Source of the DNA: Sphingomonas sp. PL-96
GTDB lineage: Bacteria; Pseudomonadota; Alphaproteobacteria; Sphingomonadales; Sphingomonadaceae
Length of the DNA: 64,000 bases
Reading direction: 5' to 3'
Assembly: GCF_020707215.1 (NCBI RefSeq)
Contig: NZ_JAJFET010000001.1
Location: 930,001-994,000, forward strand
Position 1 is the first letter of the stretch. Each line of letters opens with the position of its first letter. The position numbers and the translations under genes were made by a program. Positions 1-10,252 of this stretch are shown in pieces. The notes beneath the pieces are model-generated. The model did no database searches and was not told where the DNA came from. It saw only the letters and a program-made list of their open reading frames with translations.

Positions 1-1766
1 AACCGGGCGCGATCGCCCAGGCCCGCTTCGACAACTGGTACGCAGGGTTCCTCGACTATATCCACGTCTTCCGCAACACGATCTCCTTCTTCACCGAGAC
101 GGCGCACGACAGCGCGACGCCGAAGACCTACTCGCTCGACGACTTCCCCAAGCAGACCCGCGATCTGAAGGCGCAGATCATGTACCCGCATCCCTGGCGG
201 GGCGGCGAGTGGCACCTGAAGAACTCCGTCGACTATATGCTGACAGCGTCCATGTCGGTGCTGGAGACGGCGCAGAAATATCGCGATACGCTGCTCTACA
301 ACCGCTACCAGGCAGGCCGCGACATGGTTGCCGCCGCGGCCGTGGATGGTCCCGCCGCCTATGTCATTCCGGCCGGTCAGGCGGACATGCCCGAGGCCGC
401 CTCGCTTGCCCAACTGATGATCCGCCACGGCCTCGACGTGCTGCAGATCGGCGCGCCGACTGCGCTCAACGGCCAGACCTATGCCGCGGGAAGCTGGGTG
501 GTGCCGATGGACCAGCCATTCGCTGGACTAGCGCGCGAACTGCTCGACAAGCAGAAATATCCGGATGCCGTGCTGAACGGCGACGGCCAACCGGCCGAAC
601 TGCCCTATGACGTGACCGGTTGGACGCTGCCGATGCAGATGGGCGTGCGCGTCGACCGGGTCGAGAAGCCGATCGAGGCCGCCGCCCGCGCGGCCATGCA
701 AAAGGTCGCTGCCGCCACTCCGCCCGCCGGCGGGGTGAGCGGATCGGGCAGCACCTATCTGATCGATCGACGCGTGAACAACGGCTACCGCGTTTTGAAT
801 GCGGCACTTGCGGCTGGCGGCGAGGCGCGCTGGACGACCGCATCCTTCCAGCCTGGGGCAGCTCCGCAGGAGGCGATCGCCATCACCGGCCTTCCGCGTT
901 CGGTGATGGACAAGATCGCCTCGCAGCATACGGTCGCCGTCACCGCGTCGGCCGAGGCGCCCGCGGGCGCAGCGGTGCGCAAGGGGCGCGTCGCGCTCTA
1001 TCGGCCCTGGGGCTCCAACATCGATGAGGGCTGGACCCGCTGGCTGCTGGAGCAATATGCCTTTCAACCCAAGAGCCTGTACAATGCGGACGTGAAGGCC
1101 GGGCTGTCGGGCAAGTACGACACGATCGTGATCCCCGACATCGGTGCGCCGCAGTCGACGCGGCCCGGCGACACCGCGCCGCCGGCGAACTTCACGTCGA
1201 AGTACAAGGGGCCGCTCGCCTCATTGATGGACGGGTTCAGCCCGAACCAGATGCCCGCACCCTATAGCGGCGGCATTGGGGAGGATGGCGCGGAGAAGCT
1301 GAAGGACTTCGTCCGCAACGGCGGCACGCTGGTCGCGCTCAACAATGCGTCTGACGCAATCATCGACCTGTTCCAGCTGCCCGTCACCAACATCCTGAAG
1401 GACGTGAAAAGCGACACCTTCTTCTGCTCCGGCGCTCTGCTCCAGGTCAGCCTGAACCCGGCGGCAAGCGTCAATGCGGGCATGCCGGCCGACCCAATCG
1501 TGATGTTCGAGCGGGGACCCGCCTTTGCGCCCAAGCCCGGCTTCCAGGGTCAGGTGCTGGCGTCCTATACGCCGACCGGCGATCCGCTGCGCAGCGGCGT
1601 GCTGCTGCACCCCGAGGCAATCCAGGGCAAGGCGGCCGCGGTCGAGGTCCAGTATGGCAAGGGCAAGGTCTACCTCTACGGCTTCCGCCCGCAGTGGCGC
1701 GGCCAGTCGCACGGCGGCTACAAGCTGCTGTTCAACACGCTCTACGCAGGCGGCGCAACCAACTGA
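1..1766 (+). CDS. M14-type zinc carboxypeptidase, exported (5' end outside window)
   Basis: The reading frame is open from base 3, so this is the C-terminal 587 residues of a gene that begins upstream. The first visible part contains FFTETAHDSATPK, which resembles the segment around the catalytic Glu of M14 metallocarboxypeptidases; the zinc ligands would lie upstream, outside the window. The long remainder (about 500 residues) resembles the accessory C-terminal part of large M14 proteins common in sphingomonads and Bacteroidetes, ending in a glutamine-amidotransferase-like fold (FVRNGGTLVALNN, then VQYGKGKVYLYGFRPQWR). A role in periplasmic peptide trimming is inferred and would suit the adjacent histidine pathway. 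The family call is fairly confident, the substrate unknown. Confidence 0.75.
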   Translation, partial: PGAIAQARFDNWYAGFLDYIHVFRNTISFFTETAHDSATPKTYSLDDFPKQTRDLKAQIMYPHPWRGGEWHLKNSVDYMLTASMSVLETAQKYRDTLLYNRYQAGRDMVAAAAVDGPAAYVIPAGQADMPEAASLAQLMIRHGLDVLQIGAPTALNGQTYAAGSWVVPMDQPFAGLARELLDKQKYPDAVLNGDGQPAELPYDVTGWTLPMQMGVRVDRVEKPIEAAARAAMQKVAAATPPAGGVSGSGSTYLIDRRVNNGYRVLNAALAAGGEARWTTASFQPGAAPQEAIAITGLPRSVMDKIASQHTVAVTASAEAPAGAAVRKGRVALYRPWGSNIDEGWTRWLLEQYAFQPKSLYNADVKAGLSGKYDTIVIPDIGAPQSTRPGDTAPPANFTSKYKGPLASLMDGFSPNQMPAPYSGGIGEDGAEKLKDFVRNGGTLVALNNASDAIIDLFQLPVTNILKDVKSDTFFCSGALLQVSLNPAASVNAGMPADPIVMFERGPAFAPKPGFQGQVLASYTPTGDPLRSGVLLHPEAIQGKAAAVEVQYGKGKVYLYGFRPQWRGQSHGGYKLLFNTLYAGGATN

Positions 1767-1799
1767 CCGGGGAGGGCGCCGTGCCGGACGGCGCCCCTC

Positions 1800-2513
1800 C
1801 TACCTGCCCGAAGCGCCGGGGCCGAAGCGTGCCACCATGTCATAGGCGTCCGCCAGGAACAGCTGGCGCACATAGGTGATCCGTTCGCTGCCCCGCCAGG
1901 TGCGGCGCTCGACGCACAGGCACGGCGCGCCCGCGGATACGCCCAGCCAACGTGCTTCGTCGTCGAGGGCGGCGACCGCGGAAATCCGTGTCTCCGCCTC
2001 GGTCCATGGCACATGCTGCAGCAGCCAGGTACCGGGCGGCACGCTTCCCAGATCGGCTTCCACGATCTCGGGCACGGCGGCGGCGCTCACCAGGCGGAAC
2101 TCGATCGCAAGCGGCGCGCCATCGGCCAAGTGCAGCCCGTCGACCTGCATCAGCGCGCCGCGGCCGGCCAGCAGCTCCTCGTCTGCATCCTCGCCTGCCG
2201 GACGCAGGACCTGCGTGAGCGCACGATAGGCATAGTCCTGCCCGCGGTCGCGTACTTGCGCCGCCAGATCAGGGACGTCGAGCACCATGCTGTGGACCTT
2301 GGGCCGTGCGACAAAGGTGCCTGCGCGCTTGCGCCGGTCGATCAACCCCGCCGCCGCCAGCGTCGACAGCGCCTTGTTCACGGTCATGCGCGAGCAGTCG
2401 TATTGCAGCATCAACTCCTGCTCGATCGGCAGGCGGTCGCCGGGCGCGAGATCGCCGCCCAGGATCCGCCCTTCGAAATCCGATCGAATCCGTTCGTGCA
2501 GCGGCATCCTCAC
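1800..2513 (-). CDS. hutC: HutC, GntR-family histidine-utilisation repressor
   Basis: A 237-residue regulator with an N-terminal winged helix (about residues 5-70, with [21 protein letters not shown] as the typical GntR helix-turn-helix, followed by [10 protein letters not shown]) and a C-terminal UTRA effector domain (about 90-235). HutC proteins repress hut genes and are released by urocanate. Its ATG overlaps the stop of hutF by 4 bp (ATGA), so the two are translationally coupled and the repressor is made with the pathway it controls. A sequence matching the HutC-subfamily operator lies upstream of hutF at 3913-3922. The gene converges on the M14 gene with a 33-bp gap. Confidence 0.93.
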   Translation of the reverse strand: MRMPLHERIRSDFEGRILGGDLAPGDRLPIEQELMLQYDCSRMTVNKALSTLAAAGLIDRRKRAGTFVARPKVHSMVLDVPDLAAQVRDRGQDYAYRALTQVLRPAGEDADEELLAGRGALMQVDGLHLADGAPLAIEFRLVSAAAVPEIVEADLGSVPPGTWLLQHVPWTEAETRISAVAALDDEARWLGVSAGAPCLCVERRTWRGSERITYVRQLFLADAYDMVARFGPGASGR

Positions 2514-3889
2514 CTGATCAGCCTCTCCAGCGCGGAACGGTAGTTCTGGACAATGCGCGCGCGCGCGCGATGCCGACCGTTGCTCACCAACTTGTCCCCA
2601 TAGCGCCAGACGCAGTCAATGGCGGACCGGCCGGCCGCAAAGACGAAGCTGTCGGTGATCGCATCGCCCTCCCGGTGCAGCAGTGCCGGATGGTCGAGAT
2701 CGAGGCTGACGATGTCGACCGCGGCGCCGACCACGATGCCGCCCTGGGCCCCCAGCGCCGCCGCGCCGCCGGCAAGAGCCGCCGCGTGGAGATCGGCTCC
2801 GGTCGAGCGGTCCGCGCCGCGCGCCAATACGTTACGGGCGCGCCGGGTCAGCCGCTGGCCGTATTCGAGCAGGCGCAGCTCCTCGCTGCAGTCGATCCGC
2901 ACGTTGGAATCGCTACCCACGCCATAGCGCCCGCCCGCATCGAGGAACGCCTCCACTGGAAAAAGGCCGTCGCCCAGATTGGCCTCGGTGATCGGGCAGA
3001 GGCCGGCGACGGCGCCGCTGTGCGCCAACCTGCGGGTCTCCGCCTCGGTCATATGGATGGCGTGGATCAGGCACCAGCGGTCGTCGACGTCGGCATGGTC
3101 GAGCAGCCACTCAACCGGGCGCTGCCCGCTCCAGGCGACGCAGTCCTCCACCTCCTTCACCTGCTCGGCGATGTGGATGTGCACCGGGCATCCCTTCGAC
3201 ATCGTCGCAAGCGCCTGCAACTGTTCCGGCGACACCGCCCGCAGGCTGTGCGGCGCCACGCCGACCACCGCGTCGGGCAGCGTGCCGGCGTGGCGCTTCG
3301 CGCCCTCGATCAGGCGCGCATAGCCCTCGATATCAAACAGGAAGCGCGCTTGCGCGGGCTGGGCGGGCTTCGCGCCGAAGCCGGCATAGCTGTAGAGCAC
3401 CGGCAGGAGGGTAAGCCCGATCCCGCTCTGTGCGGCGGCCGCGACGATGGCGCCGCTCATCTCCGCCACATCGGCGAACACCGCTCCGGCGCGATCGTGG
3501 TGGAGATAGTGGAACTCGCCAACGCGGGTGAAGCCACCCTCCAGCATCTCGAGATAAGCCAGCGCAGCGATCGCCTGCACGTCGTCGGGCGTCATCCGGT
3601 CGACGAAGCGGTACATGATCTCGCGCCACGTCCAGAAGCTGTCGCTCGAAGGGCCGCGCCGCTCGGCAAGCCCCGCCATGCCGCGTTGGAACGCATGGCT
3701 GTGCAGGTTCGGCATGCCGGGCAAGCCGCAACGGTGCCGCTCGTCGTCCGCCACCGCATCCGCGCCGGTCTCGACGGCCGAGATCCGGCCGGCGGCGAGC
3801 CGCAGGCGCACATCGCGCGCCCAACCCGTCGGGAGGAGCAGATGCTGGAAAAACAACGACTTGGCATTGTGACTGGATGTGCTCGGCAT
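2510..3889 (-). CDS. hutF: HutF, formimidoylglutamate deiminase
   Basis: This 459-residue protein of the amidohydrolase superfamily is predicted to convert N-formimino-L-glutamate to N-formyl-L-glutamate and ammonia, the fourth step of the five-step histidine route. Metal-binding motifs are visible: [10 protein letters not shown] (HxH), [15 protein letters not shown] and [11 protein letters not shown] length near 455 is usual for HutF. The start at 3889 is preceded by a GGAGCAGG ribosome site. It is the first gene of the leftward hutF-hutC pair and faces hutI across a short regulatory gap. HutF together with HutG shows that formylglutamate is an intermediate here, rather than direct formamide release. 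Confidence 0.93.
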   Translation of the reverse strand: MPSTSSHNAKSLFFQHLLLPTGWARDVRLRLAAGRISAVETGADAVADDERHRCGLPGMPNLHSHAFQRGMAGLAERRGPSSDSFWTWREIMYRFVDRMTPDDVQAIAALAYLEMLEGGFTRVGEFHYLHHDRAGAVFADVAEMSGAIVAAAAQSGIGLTLLPVLYSYAGFGAKPAQPAQARFLFDIEGYARLIEGAKRHAGTLPDAVVGVAPHSLRAVSPEQLQALATMSKGCPVHIHIAEQVKEVEDCVAWSGQRPVEWLLDHADVDDRWCLIHAIHMTEAETRRLAHSGAVAGLCPITEANLGDGLFPVEAFLDAGGRYGVGSDSNVRIDCSEELRLLEYGQRLTRRARNVLARGADRSTGADLHAAALAGGAAALGAQGGIVVGAAVDIVSLDLDHPALLHREGDAITDSFVFAAGRSAIDCVWRYGDKLVSNGRHRARARIVQNYRSALERLIR

Positions 3890-3912
3890 GAATCCTGCTC
3901 CCTGCTCTTTTT

Positions 3913-3922
3913 TGTCTATACA
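3913..3922. promoter_or_regulatory. HutC operator candidate in the hutF/hutI divergent gap
   Basis: The 10-mer TGTCTATACA contains GTCTATAC, an exact match to the HutC-subfamily operator consensus GTMTAKAC. It lies 23 bp from the hutF start and 45 bp from the hutI start, in a run of bases that is AT-rich for this genome. One HutC site here could repress both hut transcripts. No clear sigma-70 boxes could be assigned with confidence. Confidence 0.7.
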
Positions 3923-3967
3923 TTAGGGAATGATGGTGCAATCTTTCGAATGCAACGGGTGGGGACC

Positions 3968-5170
3968 ATGCGCATGCAGTGCGATACGGTTTGGAAAGGG
4001 GCGCGGCTGGCTACGATGGTCGGCGAGGCGCTCGGCGTGGTCGAGGACGGTCTGGTTGCCGCGCGGGACGGTCTCATCCTCTACGCGGGGGCACGCTCGG
4101 ATGCGCCCGACCTCGAGGCGAAGCGGGTCGTAGATTGCGAAGGCCGCTGGATCACACCCGGGTTGATCGACTGCCACACGCATCTGGTCCACGGCGGCGA
4201 TCGTGCGCAGGAATTTGAGCTGCGACTGGAGGGCGCCTCCTATGAAGCAATCGCGCGGGCAGGCGGCGGCATCGTCTCCACCATGCGCGCCACCCGCGCC
4301 GCGAGCGAGGACGCGCTCGTCGCCTCGGCGCTGCCGCGCCTAGACGCGCTGATTGCCGAAGGTGTCACGACGGTGGAGATCAAGTCGGGCTATGGGCTCG
4401 ACGGCGAGACCGAGATCCGCATGCTGCGCGCGGCGCGGGGGCTGGCGGCGGAGCGGCCGGTGGAGGTTGCGACCACCTTCCTGGGGGCCCACGCGCTTCC
4501 GCCCGAGTATGTAGGGGATGCGGACGGCTATATCGGCATGCTCTGCGACACGATGCTGCCGGAGGTTGCGCGACTGGGCCTCGCCGACGCGGTTGACGCC
4601 TTTTGCGAGGGGATCGGCTTCACGCCTGAGCAGACCGAGCGGCTGTTCGCGGCCGCCGCGCGCCACGGCCTGCCGGTAAAGCTCCATGCCGAGCAGCTGT
4701 CGAACCTGCACGGGGCGGCACTCGCCGCAAGCTTTGGGGCGCTTTCCGCCGATCACCTCGAGTATCTCGACGAGGACGGCATCGCCGCCATGGCGCGTGC
4801 CGGCACCGTTGCGACGCTGCTGCCCGGAGCCTATTATTTCGTACGCGAGACCCGGTTGCCGCCGATCGAGGGGCTGCGTCGCGCTGGCGTGCCGATCGCG
4901 CTTGCGACCGACTGCAATCCGGGCACCTCGCCGCTCACCTCGCTGCTGCTGGTGATGAACATGGGCGCGACGCTGTTCCGCCTCACCGTCGCCGAATGCC
5001 TGGCTGGCGTTACCCGCAATGCGGCCCGCGCGCTGGGTCTTGCCGACCGCGGCACGCTGGAGGCGGGCAAGCGCTGCGACCTTGCCATCTGGGACGTCGA
5101 GCGTCCGGCCGAACTTGTCTATCGCATGGGGTTCAATCCGCTCCATGCGCGTATCTGGAGTGGTCAATGA
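3968..5170 (+). CDS. hutI: HutI, imidazolonepropionase
   Basis: Predicted to hydrolyse 4-imidazolone-5-propanoate to N-formimino-L-glutamate, step three of histidine breakdown. Amidohydrolase metal motifs are visible: [15 protein letters not shown] (HxH), [15 protein letters not shown] and ATDCNPG. The open frame extends far upstream, antisense to hutF, but homology begins at [13 protein letters not shown], so the ATG at 3968 (GTGGGG just upstream) is chosen; ATGs at 3950 and 3974 are alternatives. This gives 400 residues, the normal HutI length. First gene of the rightward hut operon; its TGA overlaps the hutH ATG. Confidence 0.93.
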   Translation: MRMQCDTVWKGARLATMVGEALGVVEDGLVAARDGLILYAGARSDAPDLEAKRVVDCEGRWITPGLIDCHTHLVHGGDRAQEFELRLEGASYEAIARAGGGIVSTMRATRAASEDALVASALPRLDALIAEGVTTVEIKSGYGLDGETEIRMLRAARGLAAERPVEVATTFLGAHALPPEYVGDADGYIGMLCDTMLPEVARLGLADAVDAFCEGIGFTPEQTERLFAAAARHGLPVKLHAEQLSNLHGAALAASFGALSADHLEYLDEDGIAAMARAGTVATLLPGAYYFVRETRLPPIEGLRRAGVPIALATDCNPGTSPLTSLLLVMNMGATLFRLTVAECLAGVTRNAARALGLADRGTLEAGKRCDLAIWDVERPAELVYRMGFNPLHARIWSGQ

Positions 5171-6696
5171 ACGAGATCGTGCTTCTTCCCGGCGCCGTTT
5201 CGCTGAAAGATTGGCGGAACATCTATCGCGGTGCCTCGCTGCGGCTTGATCCCGCCTGCGGCCCGCGCATCGTCGAAGGCGCCGCCGCGGTGTCGCGCAT
5301 CCTTGCCAAGGGCGCGCCGGTCTATGGCATCAACACCGGCTTCGGAAAGCTCGCCAGCGTCCGCATCGGCGACGACGACCTCGCCACGCTCCAACGCAAC
5401 ATCGTGCTGAGCCACGCCGCCGGAACCGGCGCGCCCTCGCCGGTTCCCGTCATCCGCCTGATGATGGCGCTCAAGCTCGCCAGCCTCGCACAGGGTGCGT
5501 CGGGGGTGCGGCCGGAAACCGTGGCGCTGCTGGAAGCGATGCTGGCCATGGAGCTGACGCCGGTGGTGCCGTGCCAGGGATCGGTGGGCGCCAGCGGCGA
5601 CCTCGCGCCGCTGGCGCACATGGCCGCGACCATGATCGGCGTAGGCGAGATCTTCGTGCGCGGCGAGCGTCTGCCGGCGGCCGACGCGCTGGCGCAGGCC
5701 GGACTTGCCCCGCTTGAGCTTGGCCCCAAGGAGGGTCTCGCGCTGCTCAACGGCACGCAATTCTCAACCGCGAACGCGCTGGCGGGGCTGTTCGAGGCGG
5801 AATTGCTGTTCCGTTCCGCCCTGGTTACCGGCGCGCTCTCGACCGAGGCGGCCAAGGGATCCGACACTCCGTTCGACCCACGCATACATCAGCTGCGCCG
5901 GCAGAAGGGGCAGATTGAGGTTGCCGAGGCGCTGCGCACGCTGATGGCCGGCAGCGCGGTCCGCGCCAGCCATCTGGAAAACGACACGCGCGTGCAGGAT
6001 CCCTACTGCCTGCGCTGCCAGCCCCAAGTGATGGGCGCCGCCTTGGACGTGTTGCGGCAGGCCGCGACCACGCTGGAGGTCGAGGCGAACGGCGTGTCCG
6101 ACAATCCGCTCATCTTCCCGGAGACCGACGAGGCGCTGTCCGGCGGCAACTTCCATGCCGAGCCGGTCGCGTTCGCCGCCGACATGATCGCGATGGCAAT
6201 CTGCGAGATCGGCTCCATCTCCGAACGCCGCGTTGCCATGCTGGTGGATCCTGCGCTGTCGGGCCTGCCTGCCTTTCTCACGCCAAAGCCGGGCCTCAAC
6301 TCCGGCTTCATGATCCCGCAGGTGACCGCGGCCGCGCTGGTCAGCGAGAACAAGCAGCGCGCCTATCCGGCAAGCGTCGATTCCATCCCGACCTCTGCCA
6401 ATCAGGAGGACCATGTCTCCATGGCGGCGCATGGTGCGCGCCGCCTGCTCGACATGGCGGAGAATGCGATCGCGGTGATCGGGATCGAATGGCTGGCCGC
6501 GGCACAGGGCGTCGACTTCCATGCGCCGCTCGCCTCGGGCGCCGCGCTGGAGGCGGCGCGTGCGTGCCTGCGCGCGCGGGTCCCGGCACTGGCCGACGAC
6601 CGCCATTTCTATCCTGACATGGAGGCGGCCAACACGCTGATCCGCTCAGGCGCGCTCGCATCGACGGCAGGCGGTCTGCTCCCGGGCGTGGCATGA
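5167..6696 (+). CDS. hutH: HutH, histidine ammonia-lyase
   Basis: First enzyme of histidine catabolism: L-histidine to urocanate plus ammonia. The 509-residue protein has the motif [14 protein letters not shown], in which Ala142-Ser143-Gly144 would cyclise autocatalytically to the MIO electrophile. The Tyr of [11 protein letters not shown] and the substrate-contact segment [11 protein letters not shown] are also present. The ATG at 5167 overlaps the hutI stop by 4 bp and the hutG start overlaps the hutH stop in the same way, so the operon is tightly coupled. An in-frame upstream extension lies inside hutI and is rejected as the start. Confidence 0.96.
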   Translation: MNEIVLLPGAVSLKDWRNIYRGASLRLDPACGPRIVEGAAAVSRILAKGAPVYGINTGFGKLASVRIGDDDLATLQRNIVLSHAAGTGAPSPVPVIRLMMALKLASLAQGASGVRPETVALLEAMLAMELTPVVPCQGSVGASGDLAPLAHMAATMIGVGEIFVRGERLPAADALAQAGLAPLELGPKEGLALLNGTQFSTANALAGLFEAELLFRSALVTGALSTEAAKGSDTPFDPRIHQLRRQKGQIEVAEALRTLMAGSAVRASHLENDTRVQDPYCLRCQPQVMGAALDVLRQAATTLEVEANGVSDNPLIFPETDEALSGGNFHAEPVAFAADMIAMAICEIGSISERRVAMLVDPALSGLPAFLTPKPGLNSGFMIPQVTAAALVSENKQRAYPASVDSIPTSANQEDHVSMAAHGARRLLDMAENAIAVIGIEWLAAAQGVDFHAPLASGAALEAARACLRARVPALADDRHFYPDMEAANTLIRSGALASTAGGLLPGVA

Positions 6697-7505
6697 GCGA
6701 CTGGCTGCACGTCGTTCGCGGTGACGCACCGCTGATCGTCGCCATGCCCCATGTCGGCACGGGCCTCGCCGATGTGGAACCGGGTTTCCGCTCGCCCTGG
6801 CTGGCGCGGCGCGACGCGGACTGGTGGGTGGACGCGCTCTACGCCTTTGCCCGCGATCTCGGCGTCACGCTCATCTGGTCAAGCATCTCGCGCAGCGTGA
6901 TCGATCTTAACCGCGATCCTTCCGGCGCATCGCTCTATCCGGGCCAGGCGACCACCGAGCTTTGCCCGACGACCACCTTCGATGGCGAGCCGCTCTACGC
7001 GGGGGCAATCCCCGACGAAGCGGAGATCGCCCGCCGCCGCGCGCGCTGGTTCGCCCCCTATCATGCCGCGCTGGCCGGGGAGATCGAGCGGCTGCATGCC
7101 CGGCACAGCCGGGTGGTGCTCTATGACGCACATTCGATCCGCAGCCATGTTCCGCGCCTGTTCGAAGGCGAGTTGCCGCAGTTCAACATCGGTACCAACG
7201 GCGGCGTCACCTGCGACCCGGCGCTTGCGTCCGCGGTGGAGGCGATCTGCGCGGCGAGCGACGAGAGCCATGTGCTCGATGGCCGCTTCCGCGGCGGCTG
7301 GACAACGCGCCATTACGGCCGGCCGGACAGGGGCATCCACGCCATCCAGATGGAACTCGCCATCCGCGGTTACATGGACGAGCCGGAGACCCCGACCGAG
7401 GCGAACTGGCCGCCCGCCTTCGATCCCGCTCGCGCGAACCGCATCGCGCCCGTCCTCACCGAAATCATGAAGGCGTGCATCGCTTTCGCCACTCAGAAAG
7501 CCTGA
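6693..7505 (+). CDS. hutG: HutG, N-formylglutamate deformylase
   Basis: A 270-residue protein of the N-formylglutamate amidohydrolase family, predicted to split N-formyl-L-glutamate into glutamate and formate, the last step after HutF. Recognisable family segments are [10 protein letters not shown] near the N-terminus, [31 protein letters not shown] and [19 protein letters not shown], which carry the His/Asp/Glu residues expected to hold the zinc. It overlaps hutH by 4 bp and is followed 4 bp later by hutU. It belongs to the formylglutamate type of HutG and not the arginase-like formimidoylglutamase type, in agreement with the presence of HutF. Confidence 0.93.
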   Translation: MSDWLHVVRGDAPLIVAMPHVGTGLADVEPGFRSPWLARRDADWWVDALYAFARDLGVTLIWSSISRSVIDLNRDPSGASLYPGQATTELCPTTTFDGEPLYAGAIPDEAEIARRRARWFAPYHAALAGEIERLHARHSRVVLYDAHSIRSHVPRLFEGELPQFNIGTNGGVTCDPALASAVEAICAASDESHVLDGRFRGGWTTRHYGRPDRGIHAIQMELAIRGYMDEPETPTEANWPPAFDPARANRIAPVLTEIMKACIAFATQKA

Positions 7506-7509
7506 TCCC

Positions 7510-9177
7510 ATGACCCGCATCGACAACACCCGCGTGATCAAGCCGGCGACCGGCACGGAGCTGAGCGCCAAGAGCTGGCTCACCGAAGCGCCGCTGCGCA
7601 TGCTGATGAACAACCTGCATCCCGACGTGGCCGAGCGCCCGGAGGAACTGGTGGTCTATGGCGGGATCGGGCGCGCGGCGCGCGACTGGAAAAGCTATGA
7701 CCGGATCGTCGAGACGCTGAAGCGGCTGGAGGCCGACCAGACGCTGCTGATCCAGTCGGGCAAGCCGGTTGGCGTGTTCCGCACCCATGCCGATGCACCG
7801 CGCGTCCTGATCGCCAACAGCAACCTGGTGCCGCACTGGGCGAACTGGGAGCATTTCAACGAGCTCGATCGGCGCGGTCTGGCGATGTACGGGCAGATGA
7901 CCGCGGGCTCGTGGATCTATATCGGCACCCAGGGCATCGTTCAGGGCACGTACGAGACCTTCGTCGAAATGGGGCGCCAGCATTATGGCGGCGACCTCGG
8001 CGGCAAGTGGCTGCTGACCGCCGGCCTCGGCGGCATGGGTGGCGCGCAGCCGCTCGCCGCGGTGATGGCCGGCGCCTCCTGCCTGGCGATCGAGTGCCAG
8101 CCGAGCCGCATCGAAATGCGCCTGCGCACCGGCTATCTCGACGTCGCGGCCTCGACCATCGAGGAAGCGATGGCGATCCTCGAGAAGAGCTGCGCCGAGC
8201 GGAAGGCGGTTTCGGTCGGGCTGCTCGGCAACGCCGCCGAGCTGCTGCCCGAGCTCTATCGCCGCGGCATCCGCCCCGACCTGCTCACCGACCAGACCAG
8301 CGCGCATGATCCGGTCAACGGCTATCTTCCGATCGGCTGGACCGTCGCCGAATGGATCGAGCGGCGCGAGCGCGAGCCCGAGGCCGTGGCAAAGGCGGCC
8401 AAGGCGTCGATGGCCCAGCACGTCCGCGCCATGCTCGACTTCCAGGCGGCCGGCGTGCCCACGACCGACTATGGCAACAACATCCGCCAGGTGGCCAAGG
8501 ACGAGGGTGTGGAGAACGCCTTCGACTTTCCCGGCTTCGTTCCCGCCTATATCCGACCACTGTTCTGCCGGGGTGTCGGACCGTTCCGCTGGGTCGCGCT
8601 GTCGGGCGATCCGGAGGACATCTACAAGACCGACGCCAAGGTGAAGGAGCTGCTGCCCGACGACGCGCATCTCCACACCTGGCTCGACATGGCGCGCGAG
8701 AAGATACAATTTCAGGGCCTGCCCGCACGTATCTGCTGGGTGGGGCTGGGCGATCGCCATCGCTTGGGCATGGCGTTCAACGAGATGGTCGCCAAGGGCG
8801 AGCTGAAGGCGCCGATCGTGATCGGCCGCGACCATCTCGACAGCGGCTCGGTCGCCTCGCCCAACCGCGAGACCGAGGCGATGCAGGACGGATCAGACGC
8901 GGTGAGCGATTGGCCGCTGCTGAACGCGCTGCTCAACACCGCGTCGGGCGCTACCTGGGTGTCGCTGCACCATGGCGGAGGGGTCGGCATGGGCTTTTCG
9001 CAACACAGCGGTGTCGTGATCGTGGCGGATGGCACGCCTGAGGCCGCCGCGCGGCTGGAGCGCGTGCTGTGGAACGACCCGGCCACCGGCGTCATGCGTC
9101 ACGCCGACGCAGGCTATGACGTCGCGCAAGCCTGCGCGCGGGAGAAGGGACTCGACCTGCCCGGCATCCTCGGATGA
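7510..9177 (+). CDS. hutU: HutU, urocanate hydratase
   Basis: Converts urocanate to 4-imidazolone-5-propanoate using a tightly bound NAD+ as electrophile. The 555-residue length is typical. Diagnostic segments include [20 protein letters not shown] near the N-terminus, the nucleotide-binding stretch [29 protein letters not shown], and [19 protein letters not shown], which holds the conserved active-site Cys. It begins 4 bp after hutG and its stop overlaps hutD by 4 bp. No anomaly is visible; this is a core hut enzyme. Confidence 0.96.
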   Translation: MTRIDNTRVIKPATGTELSAKSWLTEAPLRMLMNNLHPDVAERPEELVVYGGIGRAARDWKSYDRIVETLKRLEADQTLLIQSGKPVGVFRTHADAPRVLIANSNLVPHWANWEHFNELDRRGLAMYGQMTAGSWIYIGTQGIVQGTYETFVEMGRQHYGGDLGGKWLLTAGLGGMGGAQPLAAVMAGASCLAIECQPSRIEMRLRTGYLDVAASTIEEAMAILEKSCAERKAVSVGLLGNAAELLPELYRRGIRPDLLTDQTSAHDPVNGYLPIGWTVAEWIERREREPEAVAKAAKASMAQHVRAMLDFQAAGVPTTDYGNNIRQVAKDEGVENAFDFPGFVPAYIRPLFCRGVGPFRWVALSGDPEDIYKTDAKVKELLPDDAHLHTWLDMAREKIQFQGLPARICWVGLGDRHRLGMAFNEMVAKGELKAPIVIGRDHLDSGSVASPNRETEAMQDGSDAVSDWPLLNALLNTASGATWVSLHHGGGVGMGFSQHSGVVIVADGTPEAAARLERVLWNDPATGVMRHADAGYDVAQACAREKGLDLPGILG

Positions 9178-9710
9178 GCATCGGGCGGATCCTCCAGGCG
9201 GCGGACTGCCGGGAGACTGCCTGGAAGAACGGCGTTGGAACGACGCGCGAGATCGCCGTATTTCCGCCCGCTGCAGTTGCTGGAGACTTCCTCTGGCGTC
9301 TCAGTCTCGCGAAGGTCGAAGTGGAAGGGGCCTTTTCGACCTTCGCTGGTGTCGACCGCGTTCTTGCCATCGTGCAAGGCTCGTTGCGACTGGTGGGCCC
9401 CACCGGAGGACTGGTGCTGCACGAAGGGCGAGGTGTTCACGCCTTCGACGGCGGCGTGCCGTTGCGGGGTGAACCGAGTGAGGGCGGCGCGCTGGTCCTG
9501 AACGCGATGACAAGGTCTGGCTCCTATCGAGCCAGCATCAAATGGCTGGGAGCCGGCGATACTGTTCAGGCGCGCGGCGCCACCTTCCTGTTCGTACTTG
9601 AAGACCAGCGGCTCGGAGAAGTCGATTTGCGGCGGCTAGACTGTTTAATGCTGGACTGCGCAATCAAAGTGTCCGGCGTCGCGCTGCTGGTCACCTTTGC
9701 TCGGAGGTGA
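9174..9710 (+). CDS. hutD: HutD-family cupin protein
   Basis: A 178-residue protein with the HutD signature [16 protein letters not shown] near the N-terminus, followed by [19 protein letters not shown] and a double-stranded beta-helix pattern. HutD is not a pathway enzyme. From work on Pseudomonas it is thought to moderate hut expression, possibly by holding urocanate, but its biochemistry is unsettled. It is the last gene of the plus-strand hut operon and overlaps hutU by 4 bp. The C-terminal third is less conserved-looking. The family call is safe, the exact function is not. Confidence 0.87.
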   Translation: MSIGRILQAADCRETAWKNGVGTTREIAVFPPAAVAGDFLWRLSLAKVEVEGAFSTFAGVDRVLAIVQGSLRLVGPTGGLVLHEGRGVHAFDGGVPLRGEPSEGGALVLNAMTRSGSYRASIKWLGAGDTVQARGATFLFVLEDQRLGEVDLRRLDCLMLDCAIKVSGVALLVTFARR

Positions 9711-10252
9711 CGTGATTGCAGGCCGCAAGAAGGCGACGGAGAAGGCCTGGGGCGGCGTGGTTGACCTACAAGGCGTCTAGCTACGGCGGCGGCTCTTCGG
9801 GACCAGCCGGTCGGCGCGGTATGGAACCTAGGAAGCGCGCAGGAAGCGTCTAAAGCCTTTGGCGTTCAGACTACAGCGGATTCTGCCGCGCTTGCGGCGA
9901 TCGCCCGACGTCGGAACCGTCGTGCTGGAACGCCTCATCCGCGAGCTGGCGGCATCGGATGTGAAAACCTCAAGGTTGCCCCGGAACCGCTCGAGGCAAC
10001 TGCGGTGACACGCCAGTGCGGGAACCCTGTCACCCCGCTCGACGGCCCCGGCCGTAGATGGACACGGCGTGCATTCAAAGGTGGGCTCCCAGGTCAAGCT
10101 CAGCGCTGTTCCGGAGTCTAAGACCGAGCGTAGCGTGCCGCCGGGGCGACGAAAACTGGTCCCCATCCTCGATCCGATCTTGGACGTTGGCGGGGCCGAA
10201 CGCGTGCGCGATGCTAGTGCGAACTCCATCGCCAGGCACAAGGGGAAGGGCC
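9711..10252. other. 542-bp stretch with no gene recognised
   Basis: Open frames on both strands here are short or run antisense into the next gene, and none gives a recognisable protein. No strong terminator hairpin follows hutD. A stretch around 9814-9910 in one plus frame (SAQEASKAFGVQTTADSAAL) has protein-like composition and could be a fragment of a lost gene, but its family could not be named. The last bases carry the ribosome site (GGGGAAGGG) of the amidohydrolase starting at 10253. Confidence 0.5.

Noticed and set aside
2557..2570. Run of alternating C and G near the end of hutF
   Set aside because: It lies inside hutF coding sequence and encodes Arg/Ala-type codons in frame, so it is ordinary high-GC sequence rather than a functional repeat.
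2306..3967. Upstream extension of the hutI frame, giving a 954-residue protein
   Set aside because: It runs antisense through hutF and hutC, and HutI homology begins only at about 3968-3974.
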